Positions 14,277-24,128 are shown, counted from the stretch's first letter. The stretch: DNA of 64,000 nucleotides from Spirochaetales bacterium (GCA_016839055.1 JAEKNX010000002.1:248001-312000); one strand, 5' to 3'. Numbers and translations are program-made. Notes: a model not told the origin generated them from the letters alone.

Positions 14277-15917
14277 ATGAGACTGATAGAAACAACTCTC
14301 GGCAGCCTTCTAGAAGAAAAGACATCCGAGTTTGCGGATAAAGATTTTATTATCTATTCAGACCGAAACCTTAGATTCACCTATTCACAGTTTAATGAGA
14401 GGGTAGATCAGCTGGCGAAGGGGTTGATGGCGCTTGGAATAAAAAAAGACTCACACGTTGGTATTTGGGCCACGAATGTCCCGGACTGGTGTACCTTCAT
14501 GTTTGCGACGGCTAAGATTGGTGCCGTCCTCGTGACGGTTAATACCGAGTACAAGCTGCATGAGCTGGAATACCTGGTTAAACAGGCAGACCTCGATACT
14601 CTTTGTATAATTGACAGTTATAAAGACAGTGATTATGTTCAGATAGTTAATGAACTCGTACCAGAGCTCAAGACCTGCAGCCGGGGAGAGCTTAAATCAG
14701 AAAAATTTCCCAAGCTAAGGAATGTTGTGTTTATTGGCCAGGAAAAGCACAGGGGCATGTATAACACCCAGGAACTGCTGCTTTTAGGCAGTCATACCAG
14801 CGATGAAGGCCTGCGAAGGGCTGTCGACGCCTGTAACTGCCAGGATGTAGTGAATATGCAGTATACCTCCGGAACCACCGGTTTTCCGAAGGGTGTAATG
14901 CTGACGCATTATAATATTCTCAACAACGGCTATAATATAGGAGAATGTCAGAAATTTACCGATAAGGATATTCTCTGTCTTGCCCCGCCGCTTTTTCACT
15001 GTTTCGGTATCGTCCTCGGTGTAATGGCAGTCCTGACACATGGCGCGTCAATGGCCATTATCGAGACATTTGATCCGCTGGTAGTCATGGCTTCCGTTCA
15101 AAAAGAGAAATGTACCGCCCTCTATGGTGTTCCGACAATGTTTATTGCAGAACTCAATCACCCTATGTTCGACATGTTTGACTTTTCAAGCCTCCGAACC
15201 GGTATCATGGCCGGCTCACCCTGTCCTATGGAGACGATGAAGCAGGTTGTCGATAAGATGAATATGAGCGAAGTGACAATAGCCTACGGGCTCACCGAGG
15301 CTTCTCCTGTAATGACTCAGACAGTAACAGATGATCCGCTCGAGAAGAGGGTCTCTACGGTAGGCCGTGAGCTTCCTGGAGTCGAGGTTAAAGTCCTTGA
15401 TCATGAAACCGGAGAAGAATGCGCTATAGAGGTTCAGGGAGAGCTCTGCTGCCGCGGATACAACATCATGAAGGGATACTACAAGATGCCTGAGGCTACA
15501 GCTGCCTGCATCGACAGCGGCGGCTGGCTGCATTCCGGTGATTTAGGCATTAAAGACGCTGACGGTTACTTCAGGGTTACCGGAAGAATCAAGGACATGA
15601 TTATCCGGGGCGGAGAGAACATCTATCCGCGTGAGATTGAAGAGTTTCTCTATACAATGCCGCAGATTAAAGATATTCAGGTTGCGGGCGTACCGGATGA
15701 AAAATACGGAGAGCAGGTGGGTGCCTTCATTGTTCTGCATGATGGTCAGGCTTTGAGCCAGGAGGATGTCAGAGATTTCTGCCGTGGGCAGATTTCGAGG
15801 CACAAGATACCAAGACATGTCTTTTTTGTAGACGGTTATCCTCTGACAGCAAGCGGCAAAATCCAGAAGTTTAAGCTCGGAGAAATAGCTCTTGAGATGA
15901 TTAAAGAAAAAGGGTAA
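14277..15917 (+). CDS. AMP-forming acyl-CoA synthetase
   Basis: A 546-residue ANL-superfamily enzyme. The P-loop-like A3 motif is [18 protein letters not shown] near residue 197, followed by [14 protein letters not shown] (A5), [14 protein letters not shown], the hinge [20 protein letters not shown] and the catalytic Lys in TASGKIQKF near the C-terminus. It activates a carboxylic acid, probably a medium- or long-chain fatty acid, to its CoA thioester; the exact substrate cannot be read from the sequence. It is co-transcribed with the XRE-cupin regulator and ends at a bidirectional terminator before fabH. Confidence 0.88.
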   Translation: MRLIETTLGSLLEEKTSEFADKDFIIYSDRNLRFTYSQFNERVDQLAKGLMALGIKKDSHVGIWATNVPDWCTFMFATAKIGAVLVTVNTEYKLHELEYLVKQADLDTLCIIDSYKDSDYVQIVNELVPELKTCSRGELKSEKFPKLRNVVFIGQEKHRGMYNTQELLLLGSHTSDEGLRRAVDACNCQDVVNMQYTSGTTGFPKGVMLTHYNILNNGYNIGECQKFTDKDILCLAPPLFHCFGIVLGVMAVLTHGASMAIIETFDPLVVMASVQKEKCTALYGVPTMFIAELNHPMFDMFDFSSLRTGIMAGSPCPMETMKQVVDKMNMSEVTIAYGLTEASPVMTQTVTDDPLEKRVSTVGRELPGVEVKVLDHETGEECAIEVQGELCCRGYNIMKGYYKMPEATAACIDSGGWLHSGDLGIKDADGYFRVTGRIKDMIIRGGENIYPREIEEFLYTMPQIKDIQVAGVPDEKYGEQVGAFIVLHDGQALSQEDVRDFCRGQISRHKIPRHVFFVDGYPLTASGKIQKFKLGEIALEMIKEKG

Positions 15918-15934
15918 GGCAATCCGGGGGAATA

Positions 15935-15970
15935 AAAAAGGCTCAGCTTATAATAAAGCTGAGCCTTTTT
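15935..15970. terminator. Bidirectional terminator
   Basis: Perfect 15-bp stem AAAAAGGCTCAGCTT (15935-15949) and AAGCTGAGCCTTTTT (15956-15970) with a 6-nt loop. A-runs and T-runs at both ends serve the synthetase (+) and fabH (-). Confidence 0.92.
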
Positions 15971-15984
15971 TGTTTCTGTCTCTA

Positions 15985-16971
15985 TTACCAGCGTATTAGG
16001 TTTCCGCCGTATGTCAGGCCGGCACCGAAACCGCTTGTTAGAATCAAATCACCTTTTTTCAGCTCACCTCTTTCCTGCATTGCGTTTAGAGCGATGGGAA
16101 TTGATGCGGCCGAAGTATTGGCAAACTCCTCGATTATTACGAAGAACTTTTCCATAGGAATATTAAGCCGCTTTGCAGCCGCCTGAATAATCCTGATATT
16201 TGCCTGATGCGGAACGATTCTTGTTATATCATCTACTGTCAGGTTATTTCTTTTAAGCAGAGTGTTTATGATTGTCTCGTTAACCTTAACCGCAAAGCCG
16301 TATACACGTCTTCCGTTCATGCTGATGTAGAGATCCTCTTCTTTATATTCACCGATATGGAAAGGATGCTTTGCTCCGCCTGCTTTTCTCATCAGGTGCT
16401 CGTAACCATCACCTTCTGCGCCGAGAAATGAATCGATAATTCCACTTCCGTTCGGATCATCATTGGCACCGAGAATTGCGGCACCCGCTCCGTCTCCAAA
16501 AAGAACACAGGTATCACGATCTTTCCAGTTTGTTATTCTCGACAGAGCTTCAACTCCGATAACCAGTGCCTTCTTGACGCTACCGGCAATGATCATGCTT
16601 CTTGCCATTTCCAGGGCATATACAAAGCCGGTGCATCCGGCGCTTATGTCGACGGCAGCTGTGTGCCTGATTCCAAGTTTTGACTGGACTACGCAGGCTG
16701 TTGACGGGAAGGTATGATAATCTCCTGAGGCTGTCGCAACAATAATGAAGTCAATGTCTTCGGCCACAATTCCGGCTCTTTTTATGGCCGTTTTCGCAGC
16801 CTCTACAGCCATGTCAGAAGTTGTTTTATCATCTGCTATAATATGACGTTTTCCGATCCCTGTATGAGATCTGATCCATTCATCACTTGTATCGACGGTT
16901 TTTGCAAGCTCTTCATTTGTAACAACCCTTTCAGGTATGTGAGCACCAATAGCTAAAATTTCCGCAGTCAT
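15985..16971 (-). CDS. fabH: 3-oxoacyl-[ACP] synthase III FabH
   Basis: A 328-residue initiation condensing enzyme with the Cys-His-Asn triad: DISAGCTGFVYALE near residue 113, VPHQANIRII near residue 250 and EFANTSAASIP near residue 280. It condenses acetyl-CoA (or another short acyl-CoA) with malonyl-ACP to start fatty-acid synthesis. AGGAGG precedes ATG. The promoter carries the same palindrome as fabD although the two operons are separated by 2.5 kb, indicating co-regulation. Confidence 0.95.
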   Translation of the reverse strand: MTAEILAIGAHIPERVVTNEELAKTVDTSDEWIRSHTGIGKRHIIADDKTTSDMAVEAAKTAIKRAGIVAEDIDFIIVATASGDYHTFPSTACVVQSKLGIRHTAAVDISAGCTGFVYALEMARSMIIAGSVKKALVIGVEALSRITNWKDRDTCVLFGDGAGAAILGANDDPNGSGIIDSFLGAEGDGYEHLMRKAGGAKHPFHIGEYKEEDLYISMNGRRVYGFAVKVNETIINTLLKRNNLTVDDITRIVPHQANIRIIQAAAKRLNIPMEKFFVIIEEFANTSAASIPIALNAMQERGELKKGDLILTSGFGAGLTYGGNLIRW

Positions 16972-16997
16972 ACGTCCTCCTTGAGTGCGTTCCGGTT

Positions 16998-17027
16998 ATC
17001 ATATATCGGTTGGCGACCGATAATCAA
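16998..17027 (-). promoter_or_regulatory. fabH promoter with fab palindrome 2
   Basis: TTGATT (17027-17022), 18 bp, TATGAT (17003-16998) on the minus strand. The spacer is filled by TATCGGT (17004-17010), 5 bp, ACCGATA (17016-17022). Aligned over 21 bp with the fabD site, 15 positions are identical and both half-sites match. A repressor bound here would exclude RNA polymerase. Confidence 0.75.
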
Positions 17028-17083
17028 GTTAAAAAAGCCGCGTGGACTTAAAAAACTCCTATGTTAGCGCAAAATATCCATTA

Positions 17084-17602
17084 TTATTTATTGCTTCTGC
17101 TCTCAGCCGTTTCTTTTGAATGGGCTACATAGCGTTCTGCCGCCGCGTCAATCTCTTTTATCTCCTCGTCGGTAAGCTCTCTGACAAGCCTTGCAGGGGA
17201 GCCCATAATTAGTGAGCGGGGAGGAAATTTTTTCCCCTTTGTTACAAGACTGCCGGCACCAATTATGCTGTAGTCACCTATTTCGGAATCATCGAGAAGA
17301 ATTGCGCCCATACCTATCAGGCAGTGGTTGCCTATTGTACATGAATGAACGATGGCATTATGTCCGACCGTGACCCAGTCGCCAAGGGTGAGAGGAACTC
17401 CGGTGCTGATATGGCAGACCGCCCCGTCCTGAATGTTCGTTGCCTCACCAATACGAATAGGAGCGATGTCTCCCCTTATAACAGCACTGAACCATACGGA
17501 GCTTTCTTTACCAAGAACAACGTCACCGCTTACATCTGCATTCCAGGCTATAAAATTTGCATTATCTGTATCAGGGATTTTATTCATAAATTTATTTACC
17601 AT
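17084..17602 (-). CDS. Gamma-class carbonic anhydrase-like hexapeptide-repeat protein
   Basis: The 172-residue left-handed beta-helix protein resembles YrdA/gamma-carbonic anhydrases: SVWFSAVIRGDIAPIRIG, NIQDGAVCHIS and VTVGHNAIVHSC supply the three zinc-binding His. Trimeric cytoplasmic enzyme by homology; CO2 hydration activity is not assured in this subfamily. ATG at 17602 has GGAGAAG 8 nt upstream; an internal Met at residue 6 is an alternative. Divergent from the AI-2E transporter. Confidence 0.88.
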   Translation of the reverse strand: MVNKFMNKIPDTDNANFIAWNADVSGDVVLGKESSVWFSAVIRGDIAPIRIGEATNIQDGAVCHISTGVPLTLGDWVTVGHNAIVHSCTIGNHCLIGMGAILLDDSEIGDYSIIGAGSLVTKGKKFPPRSLIMGSPARLVRELTDEEIKEIDAAAERYVAHSKETAESRSNK

Positions 17603-17666
17603 AATTTACTTCTCCATGAATATAAAATGTACTATAGTATAGTATCAGGGATGAGGGATAATAACC

Positions 17667-18725
17667 ATGGACAGCAATAGAGCAAATACCGTTTTTCTGG
17701 GCGTACTCTCCGTAATTGCGATAGTCGCAATACTCAAGCTTGCGAGCTCAGTCATGCTTCCTATGTTTTTTGCGATTCTTCTTTCTTTTACGCTCTCACC
17801 GGTGGTTGACTCACTTACGCGAGTTCACTTTCCGAGGGCTCTCGCCATAGTTCTTGCTATCATGATTCTCTTTGGAATCGGATATCTTGTTGCTTTGTTT
17901 CTGCTCTCCAGTATCAACTCATTTATTGATGAAGCGCCTAAGTACTATGACCGTTTTGAATCAATACTCAGTCAGCTAGCCGGTGCTCTAAATACAAATT
18001 TTGCGATGGATTTGCCGGAGAATCCTATTGCCGAGATTGACTTTACGGACACTTTCATAAGCTCTATCAATGCAATTTCCCAGAATTTCATGGCCTTTGT
18101 CAGCGGACTGGTTGTAGTTATTCTGTCAACAATTTTTCTTCTGCTTGAAGCCCCCTATCTTCAGAACACAATAGCTAAGGCATTCCCCAGGAAGACCGGC
18201 AAGAGAATTGTTATAATAATGCGGCACACAATTAAGCAGATTGGCCGTTATCTTTCCATGAAATTTCTTGTTAGTGCCCTTACCGGGGTTTTAGTGTGGT
18301 TTTTTCTTCAGGTAATAGGAATGGATTTTTCACTGATATGGGGAGTTCTGGCCTTTATTTTGAACTTTGTCCCGAATATCGGCTCGGTCATCCTGATGGC
18401 AATTACTATACTAATGGGATTTATTCAGTTTTTCCCTCAGCCCGGGCCGATAGTTGCCGTTTTTATCTCGATGATTGGCGTGCAGCTTGTCGTCGGGAAT
18501 TTCTTTGATCCAAGACTTCAGGGCAGAAGACTCAACCTAAGTCCGGTAATAATAATCTTCTCGCTGTTTTTATGGGGCTGGATCTGGGGTACCGTAGGAA
18601 TGTTCATTGCCATACCGGTGACCGCCGTTATAAAAATTGTCTGTCAGAATATTCCGGCCTTAAAGCCGGTCTCAATTCTGATGGAAAATGGTAAACGGAT
18701 TAATAAGAACCGGAAGGTATTGTAG
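17667..18725 (+). CDS. AI-2E family transporter (permease)
   Basis: A 352-residue polytopic protein with the PF01594 layout: two N-terminal helices with LPMFFAILLSFTLSPVVDSL, a long soluble stretch (residues 88-145), and a C-terminal bundle with the conserved FVPNIGSVILMAI, GNFFDPRLQGRRLNLSP and WGTVGMFIAIPVTA. The family includes AI-2 exporters and Na+/H+ antiporters, so the substrate is unknown. GAGGG lies 9 nt before ATG. The 117 bp that follow contain an imperfect inverted repeat (TCCAGCAATAT with ATATGCTGGA) but no T-run. Confidence 0.85.
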   Translation: MDSNRANTVFLGVLSVIAIVAILKLASSVMLPMFFAILLSFTLSPVVDSLTRVHFPRALAIVLAIMILFGIGYLVALFLLSSINSFIDEAPKYYDRFESILSQLAGALNTNFAMDLPENPIAEIDFTDTFISSINAISQNFMAFVSGLVVVILSTIFLLLEAPYLQNTIAKAFPRKTGKRIVIIMRHTIKQIGRYLSMKFLVSALTGVLVWFFLQVIGMDFSLIWGVLAFILNFVPNIGSVILMAITILMGFIQFFPQPGPIVAVFISMIGVQLVVGNFFDPRLQGRRLNLSPVIIIFSLFLWGWIWGTVGMFIAIPVTAVIKIVCQNIPALKPVSILMENGKRINKNRKVL

Positions 18726-18842
18726 TTTTCAAGGCCTTTCCAGCAATATGATTCGTTTCGATCAAAAGTAAAAATATGCTGGAAGTCAATGCTCTGATGT
18801 ACTACAATTATATATGTTAATTACAGATAGCTGGAGGGTAAT

Positions 18843-19841
18843 ATGAAAAAGTTTACAGTTATAATATTGGTACTGCTGCTGTTCGCGGCAGTTTATAATG
18901 TCTCCGCGCAGGATATGGACAGTCTGATTGCAGGACTCGGAAAGGATTTTTCTCTCTTTCTTGATGGGCTGGGGGATGATTTAACCCCAATCTTGATGCA
19001 GAACGCAATAGCCGGACAGAATATAGGAATTGCTGAGCTTGGAGACAGTGTTTTTTATATAAACATAATTCCTGTAATTGCGGCCACAGCCGGAAACGGT
19101 CTTCTTACAAACAGGGCCAGCACCGATTATTATCAGGTAATAAACCTTGATTCGACTATCGGATCAATGGTGTCGGTAGCACTCGGGGATGATTTAACAA
19201 CTTTAATCCTTGATAATCTTACTCCTATACCAACTTTCAAATTGAACGCCGGAATAAAGCTGCCTCTGGATTTAGAGCTGCTTGTGACAGGATTCTGGAT
19301 TCCTGACTTTCTTATTCCATTTGTAAAGGATAACCTTGTTCCCGAAATTCCGGCCGGAATTGAACTTTCGGCTCTAAATATCGGGGGATTGATTCGGTAT
19401 CCTCTGCTGAAGGACGGCGAGAAGAGTCCCGGACTTTCTGTCGGAGTCGGCTATTTTTTTGACAGTTTTCATGCCGGCCTGGGACTTGCGACATTATTGG
19501 GAGAGGATATGGGGATAACGCTCGCGGAGGGCTCGGGAATGTCTATTGATACAAATGTCCACGTGTTCGGTGCCGAGTTGACAATTTCCAAGAAACTTCT
19601 ATTTTTTGCTCCCTATGCTAAGCTTGGTGCCTGGTATGGAATAAGCAGCTTTACAGGCAGTGCGGTTCTAACCGATCCTGAGAATCCTATCACAGGCGGA
19701 AAAATCGTGAATGACTTTGCCTTCATTGCAGGAGCAGGATTCGACCTGCTCTTCGGTCCATTCTGCATGAATTTTGGCGGAAGCTACAATCTCGGTAATG
19801 GTATATTAGGAATAAGCCTGGGATCAAGACTTCAGTTCTGA
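18843..19841 (+). CDS. Predicted outer-membrane beta-barrel protein
   Basis: The 332-residue product has a cleavable signal peptide (residues 1-22, ending VSAQ), alternating hydrophobic beta-strands, Gly-rich turns and a C-terminal aromatic residue (SLGSRLQF), all typical of an outer-membrane barrel. GGAGGG precedes ATG. I recognise no family. It is monocistronic, with its own terminator. Confidence 0.65.
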   Translation: MKKFTVIILVLLLFAAVYNVSAQDMDSLIAGLGKDFSLFLDGLGDDLTPILMQNAIAGQNIGIAELGDSVFYINIIPVIAATAGNGLLTNRASTDYYQVINLDSTIGSMVSVALGDDLTTLILDNLTPIPTFKLNAGIKLPLDLELLVTGFWIPDFLIPFVKDNLVPEIPAGIELSALNIGGLIRYPLLKDGEKSPGLSVGVGYFFDSFHAGLGLATLLGEDMGITLAEGSGMSIDTNVHVFGAELTISKKLLFFAPYAKLGAWYGISSFTGSAVLTDPENPITGGKIVNDFAFIAGAGFDLLFGPFCMNFGGSYNLGNGILGISLGSRLQF

Positions 19842-19867
19842 CAGATTGAAATAATAACGCTATAAGG

Positions 19868-19890
19868 GGCTGCCGACGGGCAGCCTTTTT
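19868..19890 (+). terminator. Rho-independent terminator
   Basis: GGCTGCC (19868-19874) and GGCAGCC (19879-19885) with a 4-nt loop, then five T. Confidence 0.88.
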
Positions 19891-20053
19891 GAATTTCAGG
19901 AAGACATTCACTGAGAGAGTAACCATCCCACTTCATCTCTCCTTTCTGTCCAGCCGGGCAGGAGGGCTTTACCAAAAGGCGGCCGAAAATACTCCAAAGC
20001 TTCTTTTGTGAAACTTTAGTTTTCACTAACCGAGTATTGAAAGACGCTCTAAT

Positions 20054-20085
20054 ATAAAAAAAGGGCTGTTCGATTTGAACAGCCC
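20054..20085 (-). terminator. Terminator of the FecR/OMP/lipoprotein operon
   Basis: Minus-strand stem GGGCTGTTC with GAACAGCCC (20085-20063), 5-nt loop, then a run of T (complement of 20054-20062). It lies 20 nt after the lipoprotein stop. Confidence 0.88.
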
Positions 20086-20104
20086 ATTATGCTTTTTACC
20101 GATT

Positions 20105-21541
20105 CTAATTGTAAGTTAGAGTATTTGCCGCAACCTCAACAAGGCCATTGGAGCCTGAGACTATGAGGGTGTTCCCGTCCTTCCACTCAAGGCCGGTTAT
20201 TCCTTCGTTACCGTTGAGAAGGCCCGTCGCTGGAAGTCCTTCATTAAAGGCAATCTTTGAAGCCTTATTGCTGCTGTCTATTATGATCAGATTAAGAGCA
20301 GTCACGCAGGCGGTATAGGTTGGCCCCGCCGCAATCAGTTCAACGCGCTTTCCGGCCGTAGCGGCAATTGCCGTCTCTGCTGTAATAGGGAAGACTGTCG
20401 AATCATCAGGTACCGTGGCTTTGAACAGGCCGTTGTCAGTTCCAATGAAAAGATAGTCGGTACCGGCCATATTATCGATGGCAAGAATCAGCTTGTCGGA
20501 AAGAAGCACGGAGTCAGTGATGAAGTCCTGCCCAAAATCGTCGCCTACAGTTGCGTCAGCTGCCCAGGAGACGACTTTCCTGAAGTTTCCAAGCTTGGTG
20601 CAAAGATAAATCCAGACTGAATCGGCTTCTTTTTCAATAATAGATATGCCCCGGATAAGTTCACCGGAGAGATTGAGACCCGGCGCCTCAGCTGCCACAG
20701 CTGAAAGCATTTCATCAAGATCGATGGGGGTCCAATCATTTGTATCCGGGTCTTTGGTTTCATCAAAAACATTAATAACAAATCCGGCATTCAGCTGGGA
20801 TATTATTACCTGAACATCATCGGCTTCTTCAGTAGTGTAGAAAATTTCGGATGAAAGAATATTTATCGGGGCTGATATCCCTTCAGATGCGGGAAGGGCG
20901 GTAGAATAAGAAGGATCAAGGGTCACTCCGTCAAATTTTATAATGGCCCTGCCGTCAGTTGCATTGGCACTCAGGAAGATGTCCCCGTTTATTCCGAGAT
21001 CCAGGTCATTGAATGTGTATCCGCTGCCGGCCGGTTTTGTTGTGGCCCCGTAATACAGATTTCCCGCGTCTATCGCATATGTTGTTCCGCCTGTATGAAG
21101 GACGGCCTTGATGTTTTTGCCGGTTAAAGTCGGGTTGGCTGTTTTAAGAGCGGCAGCTGTTATGCTGAGGCTGTTGTCAACTCCGGCCGCGACACTGATG
21201 GACCCGTTAGCTGTCTGAACAGCAGTGAAAACCTCGCCGCTCTTTGTTCCGAGTGATAGATATATTGTATAGGTCGGACCTACCGGAATATTTAAGAGTG
21301 TAATAGTTGAATCAGTCGATGAAACAGTAAACTCAGACTGATCAAGCTCGACAAAGTTGTTCGTTCCGTCCGCAACAAGCCAGACCCTGACGGTATTAAT
21401 ATTTGAACCGACAGCCTTTGACAGGACTCCGGAAAGATCAATTCCTACGTTGTCTGTTGCAGTAATCATGCCGCCACAGGCTGTCAAAGCAAGAATAAGA
21501 GCTGTGGTTAGCAGAATTGCAGTTAATTTAATTTTTTTCAT
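20105..21541 (-). CDS. Lipoprotein with propeller-like repeats, unknown function
   Basis: A 478-residue lipoprotein: signal peptide with lipobox LALTAC, Cys about residue 22. Residues 30-125 look like an Ig/DUF-type beta domain. The rest contains repeated strands of the type DYLFIGTDNGLFKATV and NTLIVSGSNGLVEVAA that suggest a beta-propeller. Last gene of a four-gene envelope operon downstream of the FecR protein (12-nt gap). It shares style, not obvious homology, with the lipoprotein at 61.1 kb. Confidence 0.62.
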   Translation of the reverse strand: MKKIKLTAILLTTALILALTACGGMITATDNVGIDLSGVLSKAVGSNINTVRVWLVADGTNNFVELDQSEFTVSSTDSTITLLNIPVGPTYTIYLSLGTKSGEVFTAVQTANGSISVAAGVDNSLSITAAALKTANPTLTGKNIKAVLHTGGTTYAIDAGNLYYGATTKPAGSGYTFNDLDLGINGDIFLSANATDGRAIIKFDGVTLDPSYSTALPASEGISAPINILSSEIFYTTEEADDVQVIISQLNAGFVINVFDETKDPDTNDWTPIDLDEMLSAVAAEAPGLNLSGELIRGISIIEKEADSVWIYLCTKLGNFRKVVSWAADATVGDDFGQDFITDSVLLSDKLILAIDNMAGTDYLFIGTDNGLFKATVPDDSTVFPITAETAIAATAGKRVELIAAGPTYTACVTALNLIIIDSSNKASKIAFNEGLPATGLLNGNEGITGLEWKDGNTLIVSGSNGLVEVAANTLTYN

Positions 21542-21553
21542 AACAAGCCCTCC

Positions 21554-22216
21554 TTATTCTACCGTTATTACGATATTGCCGTATAATTCCACGCCGCCGC
21601 CGTTCTGGCCGGTACCGCCCTGTCCGTCATTATCTGTCTGAACCGGATTTCCCTGTGTTGAAGAATTTTTCTCTGCCTCGTCGGCCGGGTTTGAGCCGTC
21701 GACACTCCACTCATTAGCAGAGACGAGAACCTCCCGCGCAAGCGCCGCTCTTATAAGCGCAACAAGGCCTTTGTGAACAATCACCTTTGACCCTTTATCA
21801 CTGACGACATAGGTGAAGTTTGTTCCTCGAACAGCAGCTGTCGAGGAGGGGCTTCTGAGTTTGAAATTATGACTCAGTCCTTCGTCACGTTTTACCTCGG
21901 CATTCACCCTTCCTACCCTGAGAAAGAGTCCGGTTGTCTGGGTTCCGCGGTCCTGGACGAGCTCTTCAAGTTTCATTCTTGTGAGAGCGTCCACATTCAG
22001 TACTGAGGCACCAACTTCTATGATGGCCGAAGCTCCGAAACCCGTGGATATACTGGCACCCTGAGCGAGGCTGTCGCCCGCAGACGCCCTTACCCAGCTG
22101 CCGCCTGGACTCTGGACTTCAACTCGTCCGCTTACTTCCTTTACCACCGCGTAATCGGCAGAAAAAGCCGGGACAGCAATTAGAAGTATTGATAATATTA
22201 TGATTAGTTTCTTCAT
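21554..22216 (-). CDS. FecR-domain periplasmic protein
   Basis: A 220-residue protein with a signal peptide (residues 1-19) and a FecR domain: VVKEVSGRVEVQSPGGSWVR, then GASISTGFGASAIIEVG and TAAVRGTNFTYVVSDKGSKV. The C-terminal 45 residues are Gly/Asn/Gln-rich and of low complexity. Although named after an iron regulator, stand-alone FecR domains are common in periplasmic and surface proteins of spirochaetes. It sits in an operon divergent from a CHASE2 adenylate cyclase, and the two may form one signalling unit (inference). Confidence 0.83.
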   Translation of the reverse strand: MKKLIIILSILLIAVPAFSADYAVVKEVSGRVEVQSPGGSWVRASAGDSLAQGASISTGFGASAIIEVGASVLNVDALTRMKLEELVQDRGTQTTGLFLRVGRVNAEVKRDEGLSHNFKLRSPSSTAAVRGTNFTYVVSDKGSKVIVHKGLVALIRAALAREVLVSANEWSVDGSNPADEAEKNSSTQGNPVQTDNDGQGGTGQNGGGVELYGNIVITVE

Positions 22217-22233
22217 TTAGTAAGAACCTCCAA

Positions 22234-23664
22234 TTAATAACTAAACGAAACATTAAGTTTCGCCATAAATATCGGGTCAGCTGCGGTAAAAGCACTTATC
22301 TCGGGTAGAAAATAACCAAGCTGAGTAATAATACCAAGATCCGAAAACGGTCTCAGGTTCACTGTTAAGTCTATCTCAGTACCCAGATAATTTCCTGTGT
22401 AAGCAGGATTAATTCCTGAAACGTAGACCGGACCTGCAACAGTTCTGAAGAACGGCATTGCGTTAAGAACAAACTGTGCGGATGATACAAACGGAATATC
22501 AAGATTTTCAAGAGGTTTTGCCGAGAAACTAAGATTACCACTGATAATATTCGAGATACCGGGGGAGAATATAATTCCGCCGCCGCCGTTTGTAATAGGC
22601 AGAAACTGGTTGTAGTCTCCCGATGTATTGCCCTCAAAATAAGTTGTTGCGTCAGCATCTCCGGTTGAAAAGCTTACAGCCAGACCAACTTTTGAATTGA
22701 ACAGCCAGCTCATATAATAATCGAGGCTGAAACCCGCGAGATGCGAGATGATCGTATCATATGAATAGGAACTGCCGGTGGCACTCGATGCATCAGTAGT
22801 GTAGGACATTGCTCGTCCGGTTCCGAAATAATAGTAGACTTTATGATAGAGTGAATCTATCAAAGGACCCGAGACTCCCGCCCCGATATATTGCGTATCA
22901 ACTGCACCGCCCTGGTCACCGTAATAAATACTTTCACCTTCCTGAAGAAGAACCGCCGGTACGGCAGAATACCCGGAGAGTATATCAAACATCGGTCTCA
23001 TGTCTTCCTGGGCAACGAAGGATAAGGTGATGCTCTGTCTAAGCAAAACCTGGGGAAGAGTAAGAGTTATTATTTCCACCGCCCTCGGGCTTTGAAACAA
23101 TGCCCTGCCGGCAGCTGCGGGATCAGTTAGAGCTTCAAAGAGATCCGCGGCATTGCTCTTCTGTGCCGCATCAGTCTTGGACATGGTTGTCGAAGGTGAG
23201 GTTGTCAGAAGTGATCCGGTATCAGCGAAGAATAAACCGGTATAACCCGCACTTAGCCTTAGTTCTACTGCGGGGTAGCTGAAGTTTATCGAAAACCCGT
23301 CCAGTTTCTGAGAAAATATCTTTCCTGAAAAGTCTGACATCCTGAAGCGCCCGAGACTTGTGGCCAGGACCGATGGACCATATTCAAGATCCTCGTATAA
23401 TGCGTCGAGTTTCAGATAATCAGGATTGAAATAAAAGCCGGGATCGCTTGCTGAAAATATGAAATCGAGTTTGGTTTTAAAAGAGTAGGGACCGCTCTTT
23501 CCCGTTTCAAGCCAGAGCCCGACGCCTTCTTCATTGGCAAGACCGGCTGATGTGGAAAAACTTGTTGCCGAGGATACTGAGCCTCCGACATCGAGGGCTG
23601 ATATCTGAGAAGTCCCGGCAAGCACCAGGATGAGAATTAAAATGACAATTCTGAATCCTTTCAT
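22234..23664 (-). CDS. Predicted outer-membrane beta-barrel protein
   Basis: A 476-residue product with a signal peptide (residues 1-23), many amphipathic strands ending in aromatic residues and a C-terminal KLNVSFSY, typical of outer-membrane barrels. No family recognised. The start overlaps the stop of the preceding gene by 1 nt (TAATG) and 17 nt separate it from fecR, so it belongs to the operon. Confidence 0.62.
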   Translation of the reverse strand: MKGFRIVILILILVLAGTSQISALDVGGSVSSATSFSTSAGLANEEGVGLWLETGKSGPYSFKTKLDFIFSASDPGFYFNPDYLKLDALYEDLEYGPSVLATSLGRFRMSDFSGKIFSQKLDGFSINFSYPAVELRLSAGYTGLFFADTGSLLTTSPSTTMSKTDAAQKSNAADLFEALTDPAAAGRALFQSPRAVEIITLTLPQVLLRQSITLSFVAQEDMRPMFDILSGYSAVPAVLLQEGESIYYGDQGGAVDTQYIGAGVSGPLIDSLYHKVYYYFGTGRAMSYTTDASSATGSSYSYDTIISHLAGFSLDYYMSWLFNSKVGLAVSFSTGDADATTYFEGNTSGDYNQFLPITNGGGGIIFSPGISNIISGNLSFSAKPLENLDIPFVSSAQFVLNAMPFFRTVAGPVYVSGINPAYTGNYLGTEIDLTVNLRPFSDLGIITQLGYFLPEISAFTAADPIFMAKLNVSFSY

Positions 23665-24128
23665 TATCTGGCCTCCTTCATGTTGATTGCTTCAGAAAGG
23701 ATATTAATTACATCACCGCCGGAGACAGTCTTGTCCGGATGTGCTTCCTCGGTTATCAGATCGAGAAATTTGAGTTCTCTTACGGCATACCGGGGAGAGG
23801 GCATCAGCGAATACATGATTCCTCCCTCGATATCCAGGGCCTGCATTATGATGAATGATAACTCTCCAAGACTAATAGCCTGATCCGCGGATTTTTGGGA
23901 GACATTCCAGCCTTTACCGTTGACGAGAACAACAGCTTCCGATACTGAAACAGAGTCATCATCGGCCAGTCCGCTTCCAACTGCTATCATATAAACAGAA
24001 TCACCGAATCCGGCGGTTTCTGAGCTTAGCAGATTGTCCACAACCTCCGTCGATTGAGCAGAAATCGCGGCGGAAGTAATTACCATGAAAACTACAATAC
24101 TAACAATAAATACTTTAATTTTTTGCAT
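23664..24128 (-). CDS. Secreted small protein, first gene of the FecR operon
   Basis: A 154-residue protein with a signal peptide (residues 1-24, cleavage near ISAQS). The mature part is helical and acidic, with VSEAVVLVNGKGW and SDKTVSGGDVIN-like EF/S-layer-style segments that I cannot assign. A GGGGAAAAGG ribosome-binding region precedes ATG, and a TATAAT lies about 10 nt further up. Function unknown. Confidence 0.55.
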   Translation of the reverse strand: MQKIKVFIVSIVVFMVITSAAISAQSTEVVDNLLSSETAGFGDSVYMIAVGSGLADDDSVSVSEAVVLVNGKGWNVSQKSADQAISLGELSFIIMQALDIEGGIMYSLMPSPRYAVRELKFLDLITEEAHPDKTVSGGDVINILSEAINMKEAR

